The notes below the pieces were generated by a model. The model worked only from the letters and a program-made list of their open reading frames with translations. It ran no database searches and had not been told where the DNA came from. This document shows positions 22,600 to 35,600 of a stretch of DNA of 64,000 bases, piece by piece. The DNA is from Lytechinus variegatus (lineage: Eukaryota; Echinodermata; Echinoidea; Temnopleuroida; Toxopneustidae): positions 2,900,001 to 2,964,000 of the forward strand of contig NC_054757.1 in assembly GCF_018143015.1 (NCBI RefSeq), written 5' to 3'. The translations under genes and the position numbers were made by a program. Positions within the stretch are counted from its first letter, which is position 1. Each line of letters opens with the position of its first letter.

Positions 22600-25500
22600 A
22601 TTGACTAGCTGTTAGGATCTTTGGCAATGTGTGCTGTAAGGCACTTTGGCAATGTGTGCTTAGTGGACTTTTCGATACCAGGGGGGCGGGTATTTTCTTT
22701 TTTAAAATTGAGCCATATTGACTGATGTTATAACTATAGTATATTTAATGCGTAGTTACCCAAATGCTTTGGTACTTAATTTGTAAATTTTAATTATTTA
22801 TTTCCATGTGCTTTGTTATTACTGTAAAATATATAATTTAGTTGAAACTTCATATATTTAACCAACTGTCTTGCCGAAGTTTCTGGCGAGTAAAATATCT
22901 CTCCTTTTTTTATTAATTAGTGAATCCAACAATTTGATGTAATATTTGTTTTAATTGTGCAAAAATTGTCATTACTGCTTTATTTATAAATGGATGTCAA
23001 TATACACAAATGTATTGTAAGTTTAGAATATGTATGTACTGCCCATTAATTTGTATGGCTAAAAAAATAATTACCCAATAACAATGAATTTTTTCACCAG
23101 AAATTTTTATAGAATTGTTACACTAAAAGTAAATACATGTAGAACAAAGAAGCTTATTGCCAAAACCTTAGAGCTTTACCTTGTTCAATTTTGTCGATAA
23201 TATTTTAATGTGTTTTTTTCTCGTTTGCCAACTGCTCTTTAGAGTTTTTTTTTTTATCGCTGATAACTTTGTTTGGTGCAGATAGCTTAATATGTTTTTG
23301 TTGCCAATAACTTTTAAATGTTTGATACAATGTATGTTTGTCCTTCATCATTCCTTCAGTCTACATTCCATCTAGTATGAAGCTGATATGCTGCCCAATA
23401 TTAATATCCTATTCATTTGTGCAAGATTTTGTTAGTAATGCGTTTATGTTACAATACCATCTTTCCTTCTTTTCATATTTTTTTGTCAAAGGTCCAATAA
23501 TAATAATCCCACCAAACTTTCCTCTTGGCAATTGGAAGTACTTTGATGTAGTGTAATAGCAGTGTATACATGTAGAAGTAGATATTTTTCTATTACGTCA
23601 CAAGAACTTCACTTTTTCTGAAGCCCTACCCTCTGTACATGTTTTTTTTCTCAGATATTAAAGACTTTCAGCTCTACCCAATTACTTCAAACATAAATCA
23701 GAAATTTTGACCGGAATCAATAGGAGAGATTGAAATCATGGATTGTGCAGATTATGTGTATAATTCAGTTCACTGGAAAAGTTCCAATGATGCACTACAC
23801 CTTTTTGCAAATGGTGCTAAATATATGCTTAATTAAGCGCAAACTTTATTCATGAAATTTCTTAGTACATGGTTTTGTTCCCCTCCTGGTTTGAACTACT
23901 TTTGTGAATTTGGGTTTTTACTTCTTGATGTGATGAAACATTTAAAATATATTACTAGAGCAAATGCCACAAAGTAAATTAGCAGTATAGCAGAATTAAT
24001 GGGTATTATGTGTGTATTCTGTAAAATTCAATTGTAATTATTGTCAAATATTTCACTTTTCTTTTCTGAACACTGAAATAGTATATATATGTGTGTGTGT
24101 GTTTTATTCTGCATGATGTTAAGTTTAGAATTAAATTATATACAAAATATGATTATGCCATGAAATTCATGTGAATAGAACTAACAATGTGTTGAATTTT
24201 ATCTGAGAACAGTTTATGCACTAGTACTATTGTATCTTGTAATATGTGTTAAAATATGGAATGTACTAGAAGATATTGAAAACCTATTCAAGTTGACTGA
24301 ATGTTTCATATGAAAGGAAAAAAATGACCTATTATGTAGAGATCTATGTGTAGGGTTTACAATTGTTGGATATCATAAGTATAGCTGGCAACTTTCAAAA
24401 AATGACCAAAATGTAAATAAAAAAAAATTGAGCCTGTTGTACGCAGCATTGATCAAAGCTCTAAAAGAATGCATCATGCAGCATTATTTTCCCCAAACAA
24501 TCAAATAAGTATTAGCACCATACCAATGAAGCAATGATCCAAAACCATAATTGTGTTGTACTAGTTGACTTTTAGAAAATAATTCTGTAATAAGTGTATG
24601 ATTCAGTATCATGGGAATTGGTTTGCAGCTCAGTGAATGTAATTATACTAGGATTCTATGATATACCTTTCAGTGTTAATATCATTGTTTTGTTTCAACT
24701 ACCTTTCCCGCTCTATATGTAATGCACTTTGTTTTTTTTTTTTCCAGTAGGTGCTAGTGAGTTATTATTACCAATATTATTCATGTACATGTAATTCAGC
24801 CTTTGCCTGCTTATGGAATTTTATCAAACTAAATACCATTTATCTGTCTATCCATCTATCTATTATTAAATTGAATATAGATAATATATATTCCATTTGT
24901 ATATACAGCAAAATTCCCAGATTGAATGCTATTTTATTTTAGATCAGCAGAGTGACTTTACAAGCTTTTAATAATTTAATTAACCTGTGCTTGTTTAAAG
25001 GAAAAATATAGGACTTTATGAAAATAATTTGCAAATGATGTATTAATTTCATGAATAGATGTATGTTATGTTAAAATATATAAAATGATGAAGAAACTCA
25101 TGAATTTAAGACTTTGAAGCAGCCATTGTGTAATAAAAAAAAGAATAGCTTTATAATCATATGTGGTGTTCAGCGCATAGAGATGCCAAGCTAGTGACAT
25201 AGGACAGAAATAAACAGCTTTTCTAGGGATTTATTTAAAATTTCTGATATGTTTCTATCAACTACAGACACTGGTGAGTGTAGCCAATGTAATTCGGCTT
25301 TAGGTCTAGTGGTATACAAGCACTGTTGGAGTATTTTTTTATAAGTATCAGCCAATGAAAAACAAATTTGTTGGAATGAGTAAATTATTCTGAAGAATAA
25401 AGTTGGAATCTAGAATGCCTTTAATATTATAAGGTGTTTTTTTATATAATGCACCTGACTGTGAGGTATTTTGATGTACTTAGAATGTGTTTAATGATTT

Positions 25501-25730
25501 ATTCATTCTCTCAGATGAAAAGTTATCTTTTGAATTTAAACAATTTTCTTGGAATGATTATAAGGTGATGAAGTGGATCTTTACCAAATGATAAGTTGCT
25601 CACATGTGACCAGGATTTTATTTCACCTAACACATGAATTCACTAATGACCGGTGATGATCAGTCATTGACTAGTCTGATATTGAGATAAGGATGGTTTA
25701 TCAAATAAAAATCTACAATTCTACATCACT
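22600..25730. other. AT-rich sequence without recognisable genes
   Basis: Both strands have frequent stops and no exon-like open stretch. There are several AATAAA and ATTTA words and a short GT run near 24090. Distance and orientation would allow part of this to be a very long 3' UTR or downstream exons of the CCDC177-like gene, but nothing in the sequence proves that. Confidence 0.4.
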
Positions 25731-25741
25731 ATCTCATGACC

Positions 25742-25855
25742 CAGTGGCGGACGGTGACCCGGAGGAGACAAAGCATTGGAGGGGCATTGTATTGTTTGTG
25801 AACAATGCTGTGCCCCTCCAATGCTTTGTCTCCTCCGGGTCATGGCCCGCCACTG
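25742..25855. mobile_element. 114-bp hairpin MITE of hAT type with 8-bp target duplication
   Basis: CAGTGGCGG at the left pairs with CCGCCACTG at the right, and TGACCCGGAGGAGACAAAGC pairs with GCTTTGTCTCCTCCGGGTCA inside, leaving a very short centre. It is flanked by TCATGACC (25734-25741) and TCATGGCC (25856-25863), an 8-bp duplication with one difference. CAGTGGCG ends and 8-bp targets are typical of hAT elements. The near-perfect arms suggest a fairly recent origin. Confidence 0.85.
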
Positions 25856-25863
25856 TCATGGCC

Positions 25864-26379
25864 AACAAGCAATCATTTTAGCAGGGCATTAGAATAATTA
25901 CTTACACTCAATACCTTTGACAGTTCAAACACCTTCGGCTTTGCCTCACACATTGTTATTTCACTGTCCCAAATGTACCTCATGTAAAATGTCCTCACTG
26001 ATATTTAATTTTTAATAAACTGCATGCAAAGATAACAGTCCAGTTATCATTTACTTGATAAATATCCCCTATTATTATTATATTATCCAATTCATTATCT
26101 TGTCAGAAAATTTGTGGATTTATTGGTCTTAATGTCAGTCCAGAATATTTTTGTCAAGATTCATGTATTGAATTATACCAAAGTTACAAAAGGAGTGCAG
26201 GGACTGATATTCATTCCAATATTATCTTTTCAGATTTGTCTATTCTTTATGTATGTACATATTTTAACCTTGACGAAAAGTGACTATGGTATTAGTAAAG
26301 TGAACTGTTAAAATGAATTTCATATAAGAGTTATATTTATGAGTATTTATCGGCATTTGCATCATGTTTATGTATGCCA
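25864..26379. other. AT-rich spacer, no gene seen
   Basis: No exon, RNA gene or clear repeat was recognised here. Confidence 0.4.
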
Positions 26380-26654
26380 AGGCCCTGTCTTACATAGAGT
26401 TGCGATTGATCCAATCAACCACAACTATGGAAAGCCAGTAACGTCAACGTCTAAACTGCATGGCCGTGCAAAATATTTTATAGATAAGATGTGTATTCAT
26501 ACATTCATCATTTCCTTGAAAATTCTGTGTGGTTCTTTTTCTTTGCAAAGGACATTGTGCACATTTTTCTAAAAAAAAATTATGACATCACTGGTGGATT
26601 TCCATACAGTTGAGGTTGAACGGATCAATCGTAACATTTTGTAAGACGGGTCCC
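26380..26654. mobile_element. MITE of the TTACAAAGAGTTACGATTGAT family, near complete
   Basis: Left AGGCCCTGTCTTACATAGAG with GATTGATCCAATCAACCACA and right GATCAATCGTAACATTTTGT with AAGACGGGTCCC are inverted ends. The inner CTATGGAAAGCCAGTAACGT and AAAGGACATTGTGCACATTT boxes match the copy at 14717-14988. Confidence 0.7.
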
Positions 26655-26659
26655 TGGGC

Positions 26660-28756
26660 CCCGCAACACAAAACTTAGCGATTAATCAAAGTTTGATTCT
26701 GCAAGTGATTGTACATTGATTCTGATCTGTGGAATTGATCGTAACACTTAGTCATGTGATCAATCTCTTTGTTGGGTCCTTAGTTGTGAGAACAGGGTAT
26801 TTTAAATGGTTATTATGATTTACTATGTAGCAACCATGGACCTACAATACTACTCTGACTAGTGGGTCCATGGAATTACCAATGTGTATTGTATGTACAT
26901 GTATATCAATTCTTTGTATTATTATGATTAGCTATTACCGTACTCCAAATCAGCTCACATGTTGGTCTCTATGTGATAACCTTGTATTTTTGTATATCTG
27001 TAGTCAAACAAATTTTTGTGTTTAAAAATATGTAGGGCAGTTTAATTCATAGGGGTGACTCCTGTACTATCTGCTTTCATTCCTCAGATAGTTAATAATT
27101 GATATTTTGTTTAAAATTAAAAATTAGAAGTAGATATGAATATCATGGAATTCAAAATGAATGATACAAGTTTTAGCAGAATTTTAATGAAATGATGCTA
27201 GCTTCACTTTTAATGGAAGAGGTATCTATAAATTATTTGTACACTACCAGTATATATTAACAACACTGTAACGACAGAATATGAAATTTGCTAGAATTTT
27301 CCTAATCTAGCTATTATAAAATCTAATGAAATATATATCATTTGATAGCATACACTTTAGCCTCTGTTCTGCACTTAGTTTAAATTTGTGATCAGTAGTG
27401 CATGAATGATGATGAATTGTTTTATGCCATAATGCAAATTTTCAGACCTTGCTGTGAACTTGCTATGTGTCGATGATCATGACTTATTTCTATTTTTTTT
27501 CAGAGACATGAGATGATATGGTTTTATTTGAAAAAAGATTCTTTTGATTCATTTTTTGGGTTTCACTCATTCTGACAGTAAATTTAACATGAACTACAGT
27601 ACGAATATAATTGCAGCTCTTGTACAATGAGGCATTAGAAGCCAAACCATCATTCATCTAAAACTTTTCAAAATGAAGTACCAATTGAAATGCTCAGTAT
27701 GATATGCAATTGATTAGAAACATGATTTCCTGTGAATGTTGCAATTCAGTATGAGCCTTACAGATTGTTATTTTTAAACTACAATTCATAGATTATGTTC
27801 AAACATTTTTCAGGTATCAGAATTGAATTTGTTGCGTTTGTAAAAATGCTACCCACTCACTGAAAACCTTGCAAATGATGCGCTCGATGTCTTATGTGAT
27901 CATGTGTATATAGACACATTATTGAAGAAAATAATTCTTTGATATCGTATGCAGTACTAATGCCAGAGAGTGATCATATACCTCATACTGGCCCGACTCC
28001 CTCAAAATTCTATAGCAAATGGAAGGCTTGAAATAGTCTTGCTGTGCAAACCCTTCACTGGAGTTAAGGGTCTGAATGTGCAGCCTACTCATGCCTTGTG
28101 TACTGAAGGCCCTCTCGCCATGGAGCTACTAACACAGTTGCTCCATGCTCTCGCTCAGAATTGAAACAGCAAGTTTTGTATGTGCTAGTCTTTGCGTGGA
28201 GACACACTTGTTGATTGATCAAAGTTTCAATCAGGGTCTCTGCCTGCAGACTAGGTTTGAAAAAGATGTATAAACATTTACTGCCATTATCTTTTAAAGC
28301 AAAATGATCTGGAATATCTTGCCCCATATTCAGGCTATGTCTCTCAGTTGTAGTTGGTCCATGGTATTAAAGAGTCACTAATTTTACTCTGTCAATTATG
28401 TCTAGTACAAACATTAATGATTCCTTATTTAAGCTGTTGTGAATGTGTATGTACATGTAATATCACAAATCACTTGAGAAATGTGCATTTTGATGTCTTT
28501 ATATGTAAGCTGCCATGTCTTTGCCCTAGCGTGTAGATGCACATTGTAGTTTGAAAATTCAGGGTGTATATGCAAACAAGATGCAAGGTATATTGAATAT
28601 GAATGTGTATAGAGAGAACTTGATGTGATGGTTGATGACAGTGTAGTATTACTAAGAAAGAAAGCAGTATAAATAAATGTGGTGCTAGAATGAAATGTGT
28701 TTCACGTTTGCCATGCTTTGAGTACACTACGATCATTGTGGAGAGGTTTGAATGGC
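26660..28756. other. AT-rich spacer, no gene seen
   Basis: Both strands are closed by frequent stops. No splice-flanked open stretch, RNA gene or inverted-repeat element was recognised. Confidence 0.4.
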
Positions 28757-28905
28757 TGAAAAAGAGAGAAAAACACATATGATACGGGAGGAGAGGATCA
28801 GAAAGAGACAGTGGGCAAATAGAGATGGGGGAGAGAAAGAAAGAGAGGGAGTGGGAGGCTGGGGGGAGGGAGAGCAAGAGGGAAGGGAGAAAGGGGAAAA
28901 TACAT
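28757..28905 (+). repeat. polypurine tract
   Basis: About 150 bases of the + strand are nearly all A and G (GAGAG, GGGAGGG and AAAGG words). Such tracts can form triplex or S1-sensitive DNA; that property is general knowledge, not shown here. Confidence 0.75.
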
Positions 28906-28934
28906 GGTAAATTAGTTAAAAAGAATGAGGGTAT

Positions 28935-29180
28935 TTCCAATTTCATTTCCATCATCATCACCACCATCATTTTTATCCCCGCCATATTCGTTTTCATCAT
29001 CATATTCACTACCATCAACACCATTTTCACCTCCTAGTAATAACTGTAATTATTATTATAATCATATTCATCATCGTCATCATAATCATCATCTCCATCA
29101 TCATAATCACCACTATCACCACCACCATCAACATCACCATCATCATCACCATAATCACCATCACCAACATCATTTATCTA
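28935..29180 (+). repeat. imperfect (CAT)n / (CAC)n triplet microsatellite
   Basis: Long runs of CAT, CAC and ATC triplets give spurious open frames rich in His, Ser or Ile. There is no gene-like composition. Confidence 0.9.
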
Positions 29181-30580
29181 TTAATCCCAAGTCCATTGTT
29201 TTACCTGAATGATAAAACAGCATGCCAGAAAATGTAGAACCCCCCACAAAAATAAAACATACATGATGGTAAGTATATATACGTTTATATTTCATCCATT
29301 ACTCATTGTAACAGCAATACAAAGCATTTTTTTCACATAATTAAAAAAAAAATGAGGATAGACGAAAGTCCCTTGCGTGTGAAAAAAAATCTGAACCACA
29401 CACAACCCCCCCAGATAAATTACCCTGTGATACTACCACGTTCTTTTAGGCTTCTTCAAACAGTCAAACTCATCTCCAGCTTTAGAAACAGAGCATGCAG
29501 TCTAAAGAAGCCTAAAGCAACATAAAAACACTTTTCAGACTACAGAAATTTTCTTTAACCCTAGGAAATATGCAGGGCTAAAAAGTGTGTGTGTGTGGGG
29601 GGGGGGGGTAGGTCTTAACTCAGTAATTTTCCTGGGGTCTGGCTTAGCCAAATTCGGTTTCACACTTCCTAATATTACTACAGTGGGCTAGCACAGAAAA
29701 TGGCATGGTATGACTGTTAAAAAGCAGCATTAGCCTGCTTTTATATTGAAGTGATAGCCAGGCAATTGCAGTGCAAAGAGCTGTAGTCTGAAACCACAAT
29801 CATAGAAGTAGAAAGTTTCATGTCAAATGCATACTGTATGGTAAAATCATCAATATTCATCAGCTGGGCGATAGTCCAGGATTGACACCTGCTTCCCCAG
29901 CTATTACAGCAAATACTGTTGGTTTAGGAAAACAGTCTGAAAAAAAATAGCAGGGGGAGGGGGAGAGAAAGTAGCCTGAAAGGCATAAAAGTATAAAGTC
30001 TCACAAAGTAATACCAAGAATCCTTGATTGTGTACAAAAACTTCTTTTTTAAGTCCAGCAAAATACCTCTCACGAATTCACCGGACAGTTGTCCACACTG
30101 CCTAAATATTTATTCAACGAAACCCTTGGACAATGGACAACTTTAATATCAAGAGACAAATAATCTGGTGCAAAACATTGCTTCAACCTGGGCAAATATT
30201 CGACTTACAAAAGGTAAACATATGCAAATTTACCTGTAGTTTAAAATGAATTCCGAATTTCAAAATCATCCAAACACATTGATTTTGATCAACTGCTTTT
30301 ACAGATTTTTCATACATTTTGAATATAACTTCTTTAGGGTATTAAAATGACCTTGTTGATGAGTAGGCGGAAAAGGAATAGTGATCTGTATTGTAATTGA
30401 TACAGAAATCAAATTAAATTGTAGTTTAGTTTCCCTAGACAATACATTGAGTATATTAAGAAATAAAAATGGTTTCATAGCGGTGAAAATGACCTTTATT
30501 GACACTTCATTATATAAGCATTGATCTGAAATGATAGTTGTTCTCACACTGATGATGCTCTGATGATTCTTCAACATATA
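29181..30580. other. spacer between CCDC177 and TMA16, no gene seen
   Basis: This is AT-rich sequence with a GT/G run near 29585-29610. It may contain the 3' UTR of TMA16, which is transcribed from the right. No coding exon is supported. Confidence 0.4.
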
Positions 30581-30584
30581 TTAT

Positions 30585-30868
30585 AATAATAATAATAATA
30601 ATATGCAACATTTATATAGTGCTCAATACAAATGGTTCTTAGCGCGGCTATCCTTCCTCGAATGCTCGATGCGCCCAATAAGCTTATTGGGCGCATCGAG
30701 CATTCAAGGAATTCCTTCCTACCGGTTACCAATTTACTACACCTGGGTCAAGAGTGGCAAATGTAGATAAACGCCTTGCGAAAGGACGCTAGTGCTGCGG
30801 TGGGATTTGAACCCGGACCTTGTGGTTCAAAGTCCGAAGACTTATCCACTGAGCAACAACACCTCTAC
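30585..30868 (-). mobile_element. tRNA-derived SINE (minus strand) with an internal perfect palindrome
   Basis: On the minus strand the head has a tRNA-like B box (GGGTTCAAATCCC near 30808) and the body contains GACCCAGGTGTAGTAAATTG and GGTAGGAAGGAATTCCTTGA. The tail is an (ATT)n run at 30585-30603. At 30660-30705 the body is interrupted by a perfect 46-base palindrome, so the piece GAATGCTCGATGCGCCCAAT is present twice, back to back. It lies just downstream of the TMA16 stop codon. Confidence 0.8.
30660..30705. repeat. perfect 46-bp palindrome
   Basis: Twenty-three bases beginning GAATGCTCGATGCGC are followed directly by their exact reverse complement, with AAGCTT at the centre. A single mismatch outside (TTCCTC against TTCCTT) is followed by further pairing, so the inverted duplication is slightly longer than 46 bases. 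Confidence 0.95.
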
Positions 30869-30941
30869 AATATTTGTTTAGCACCTTGAGGAAAATTCAC
30901 TCCCGTCACGGCAACTCCATTGTTCATTTGTTGTGAGGCAT

Positions 30942-32422
30942 TCAAAGACTTTCTACCCCTTCATCTTCTTTACTATCGTTCCTTTCATCTTCCATCTCTT
31001 CCTCATCGCTGTCCAACAAATCATCCTCAACCCCCTCATCATCATCCCCGTCGTCGTCCCCTCGACCCTGGTGATCACCTTCCTGTTCATCCACTCTCTC
31101 AGCATCAAGTTCTTGACCATCTTCCACCAATCCATGTGAATTCGTTGATTGTTTACCAAAGTCTGATAGGTCAGGAATAGTTCTCACAATCCTCCTCATT
31201 TTGATGTTTCCAAGGAATTTAGGGCTTCCATCCCATACACGAAAGAGCTTCAGGTTTCTTCCGTCACAGATGTCTGGAATTTCTTCAAGAGAAAACAGAA
31301 AGTTCGGTACTCGAGTTTAGCCATAATGTACAGATTTAAAGAGTTGAAATATCATCATTGATATTTCAGCCAAAATACAATACATAGATTATAATAATTG
31401 GTTCACATACAAGGTTATGATTAGACAGATTTAGCTGCAAATTTTTGTGATTATAAACAGCAAGTAATCTCAATAATGTCAGTAGGTAAATCACAAAGGA
31501 TCATTACATTTACAAATATACACTTATGAACACTGAATTTGTATATTGATATCAGCCATGGAACTGGGTTCTTGAGCAATATTTGGTCAATCATAACAGT
31601 GCAAAATGTTGCATAAATTCAGAAAATTGTATGCTGAGACATCCAATTCTAATTCAATCACAAAAAAGATGAGGGAGATTTCAAAAGGAACATAAAAGAA
31701 TATAGCATTTCCTTTGCACTTTAAGAACATCAAATATTCACACACACAATGTCACAGAAAAAATATTGGTCAGGAACAAGAGTTCTTAAATTTTAAAAAG
31801 TTTTAACTTTGTGATGGTATGCAAGCAGCTTCAAAATGTAAATTCCATAAATCAATTTTTAACATAATGATAAAGAAATAATTTTCTATTAAAAGGGGGT
31901 ATGAAAAGATGTGATGGAATATCCAATGCACAGATACAGTCACTTCATTTTTTATGGCATATTTTTGGAGAAATTATACGACTTTAAAAGAATTACAAGG
32001 AGTAATTAATATACTCACCAAAACCACAAGTATTGAACTGTTCTTCTTCTCTGTTCATCGTTTGTTTGATAACATCTTCTCTAGTAGCGTGTTGCCGTCC
32101 ACTCCTTGATTTGATGCTATTGACAATTGATATTTGCTCCAGTTCTTCTTCAAATCTCTCTAGGTACCTGATCAAGCACAATTGAAATCCAGAAAATATA
32201 ATCAATTTTAAATTTTATGTAAGCCTCTTATTCCTTGCATTCATATACATCTGCAACTGTGATATACTGTACATGCATAATAACAAAAATTGAGTAGTAC
32301 TAGTAGTCAAAGTAGTAAATAAAAAGATATTTTGAGAGAGATGGGGATATGAGCTATATCATAAGCAGCAGCAGTAGTAATAGAAGAAGTAGTAGTACTT
32401 AGAAGTAGTAGTAGAAGTACAT

Positions 32423-32483
<61 letters not shown>

Positions 32484-32521
32484 TGGTAGTGGTAGTGGTA
32501 GTGGTAGTGGTAGTGGTAGTG

Positions 32522-32600
<79 letters not shown>

Positions 32601-35600
32601 AGAATTAGTAGTAGTAGTAGCATCACCATCATCATCACCATTGTTATCACCATCATCACCATTATCATCACCTTCATCATCATCATCATCACCATCATCA
32701 TCAACACCATCGTCATCATCACTATCACCATCATCATCAACATCATCGCCATTATCATCACCTTCATCATCACTATCACCATCACCAAAACCATCATCAC
32801 CACTATCATCACCATCATGATCATCACCATCATCAACATTATCATCTTAATTTTCATCATTTTCATTTTCATCATCATCAACACCATCATCATCATCATC
32901 ATCACCTTTCTACTATCTCCTCAGCATCAGCTCTGCTGTAGTTTGTTTTATCTGGATCCAATGCATCTTGAAACCACTTTAACTTCTCAATGAGAACAGA
33001 GTTCTTAAACGAAGTCTCCTGATGAACTCTGAGAAAGAAAGTCACAGATAAGTGAAGATTAAATTTTGGTCATATGAATTAAAACACACACAAACAAAAA
33101 AAATTATTCAAATTGGCATACATCTATGAGAAAGGTAGTCAAATATAATATAAATCTCAAACTAGCTTTTCAAAATTATCTGGAAATATTAAGTAACAAG
33201 CAAGGATTTGTAATTGACCACTATCTTGATTCCTCCCATTTTAATGGCCAATTTGCGGCTATATGGGTAGGACCAGAGAGCAAAAAATTCTGATATTCAA
33301 GGAAGCAAGCTGAACCCCTGTTTACTTGCCGTAACACAAATGTCACAGTTTTGGAGAACAATTCCCATCCATGCTCTCATTTTCTTTGTGATGTAAATGG
33401 ATGCTGAGTAAATACACAAGCTAAATCATGCATCATAATCATGCGTCATGGTCTAATGGTTATGACTCTCGCCTTTGAAACAGAGGATCGTGGGTTGGAA
33501 TCATAGTCATGGCGAATTTTCCGTCAGCAAGAAATTTATCCATACTGTGCTGCACTCGACCCAGGATAGGTGAGTGGGTACCCGGCAGGAGTAATTCCTT
33601 GCATGCACTGAGGGCCGGTGATGGTAGCTCGAGCTAAAGCCTGAGTAATATTAGCAGCCCTTTGAATCTTCAAAAATAGTGCTTTATAAATCCAGCTATT
33701 ATCATTATTATTATATCTTTGAATGCAAGATTGCTCCAAATCATTAAGTCTTACTTCATTGTGATGGAATTGAGGCTTTTGATTTGAAGAGGATAAAACA
33801 TATACCATGACACATTTCCTTCATCATAAATGATTGGACTCACTTTCTGACTCTCTCTTTATGAATCTCTCTTGCACCAAGCTTGTTAGCCTTTCTGCTC
33901 TGGGGATGAATCAGTTTCACAGACTTAGCAGCTACCTTGGTCTTTCCGGCTTTGGGCTACAACAAAATGAAAATAAAAACAGAAAGTCAGAAACATTACT
34001 GTTGAGCATGCTACATCATGATTGGGCAATGGTAGAGGTACTTGTGAATTCATATAAATATCACGTGATTGATTTTATTTAGTACTATGTGCAACATCTC
34101 CCTTTTTTGCATTTCAGCATTTGGTGCATGTGGAGAAAGAAGGCAAACCTCCAAATTTGATATTTAATATAAATCTGTAATGGAAAGCTAGAAAGTTAAT
34201 ATTAAAATAAATGGTGTCTACATATATTTTGAGGGTACATCCTACTATTAATGTGTATGCCCTAAATCAGTAATGATGTGGATATGAATTATGAAAAATG
34301 TAAAAGTTTTTATTTCTACAGGATAAATTTTGCAACTTATCATTGAAACTTTATCATGATCGAGCACCTTATCAAACTGTAATATCTCCATTTTTTAAAA
34401 CCACTTCTCGAGCATGGAATAATGAAAATTTTAGGATATATTTGTTTGTAGCATTCTGGGTTTTCTAATCACTTTATTTGTTAAAAAGGTGCTCAAAAAG
34501 CCTTTTAAAAAATAGAATTTTTAAATTGCTTAGAGAGGGCAGTAGATCATAGATGCAACATTTGAAAAATAAAAAAAACTATCAGTTTTGGGCACTAATG
34601 CAGTTTCGCATACCAGCATACCTCACCACCAGTAATCGTTCACAAATGTCACAAATGTCGTAGCAAGTCTCTCAATCACATTTTGAGGTCAATATACCCA
34701 CCTCTTTTCCAAATATAGCGATTGGTAAATGTGACTGAAAGACTTGTAATGACATCTGTGAACGAGTACTGGTGATGAGGTATGCTGGCAATCAGCTATT
34801 GTTGTTGCAATCGGCTTGTGTGAAACTGCAGTAGCGCCCAGTTTTGTAAGTCTAGTTAATTATTCTACTCTGGCATTCATTTATGTTCTGTTTTTCATTA
34901 TCTTGGGGATCATTTTTCATTCAACAGGATGCTCAAAAACTGCTAATTTGAACATATATTATTGAGCCTCTCTAAGTCTAACTTAATAAAAAACTGGAAC
35001 TTGTGGAAGGCCAAAAGGCAAAATTAACTTTATCTCACATTTCACAAACTCTCTTTTGACTTTTTGTCCCTGAAAAATTAATGCCATGGCGCACTGCCAT
35101 GTCGACATTGCTGTATCATGTGATGATCATGTGTATGTAGCATGCATCATAATCATTGCATGTCATTATCATCATGAACAAAAATGTAGAAACTGAGCTG
35201 TATAGCTGTACAAAGAAAACAAGTATTTATTTGTTGGATTGAGAGGAAATAGGCCAAATATTGCCAACCTACATTTAGATCATTTACATCATTTATGATT
35301 ATGAGAGACAGTGAAATGTAATGTATACCCAGTTGTTGTGTATCCGGACGGGTTGTTGGTCCGGACAATCAATTTTAGAATGTCTGTCATTTGGAAAAAT
35401 TTACAAGCGAAGTTTCATCAATTTTTAGTACAAAATGTTGGGAAATATTATAAAGAACAAAATAGATAATGATTACAAGTAATGAATTCATATTTTTAGT
35501 GTAATCCACAGACAAAAAAGAAGGCTTCAAAAAGATAAAGTGTCCGGACACCCGACCCCCCATCCTACGTGCCGTAAGCGCGTTTCCGTTTTACACCCTG

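Noticed and set aside
28470-29212. 186-codon minus frame and His-rich plus frame
   Set aside because: Produced by a (CAT)n tract and a polypurine tract; no motifs or splice context.
32399-32905. 168-codon open frame on the minus strand rich in Met and Tyr
   Set aside because: It is entirely a triplet microsatellite; the composition is periodic and it lies inside TMA16 intron 3.
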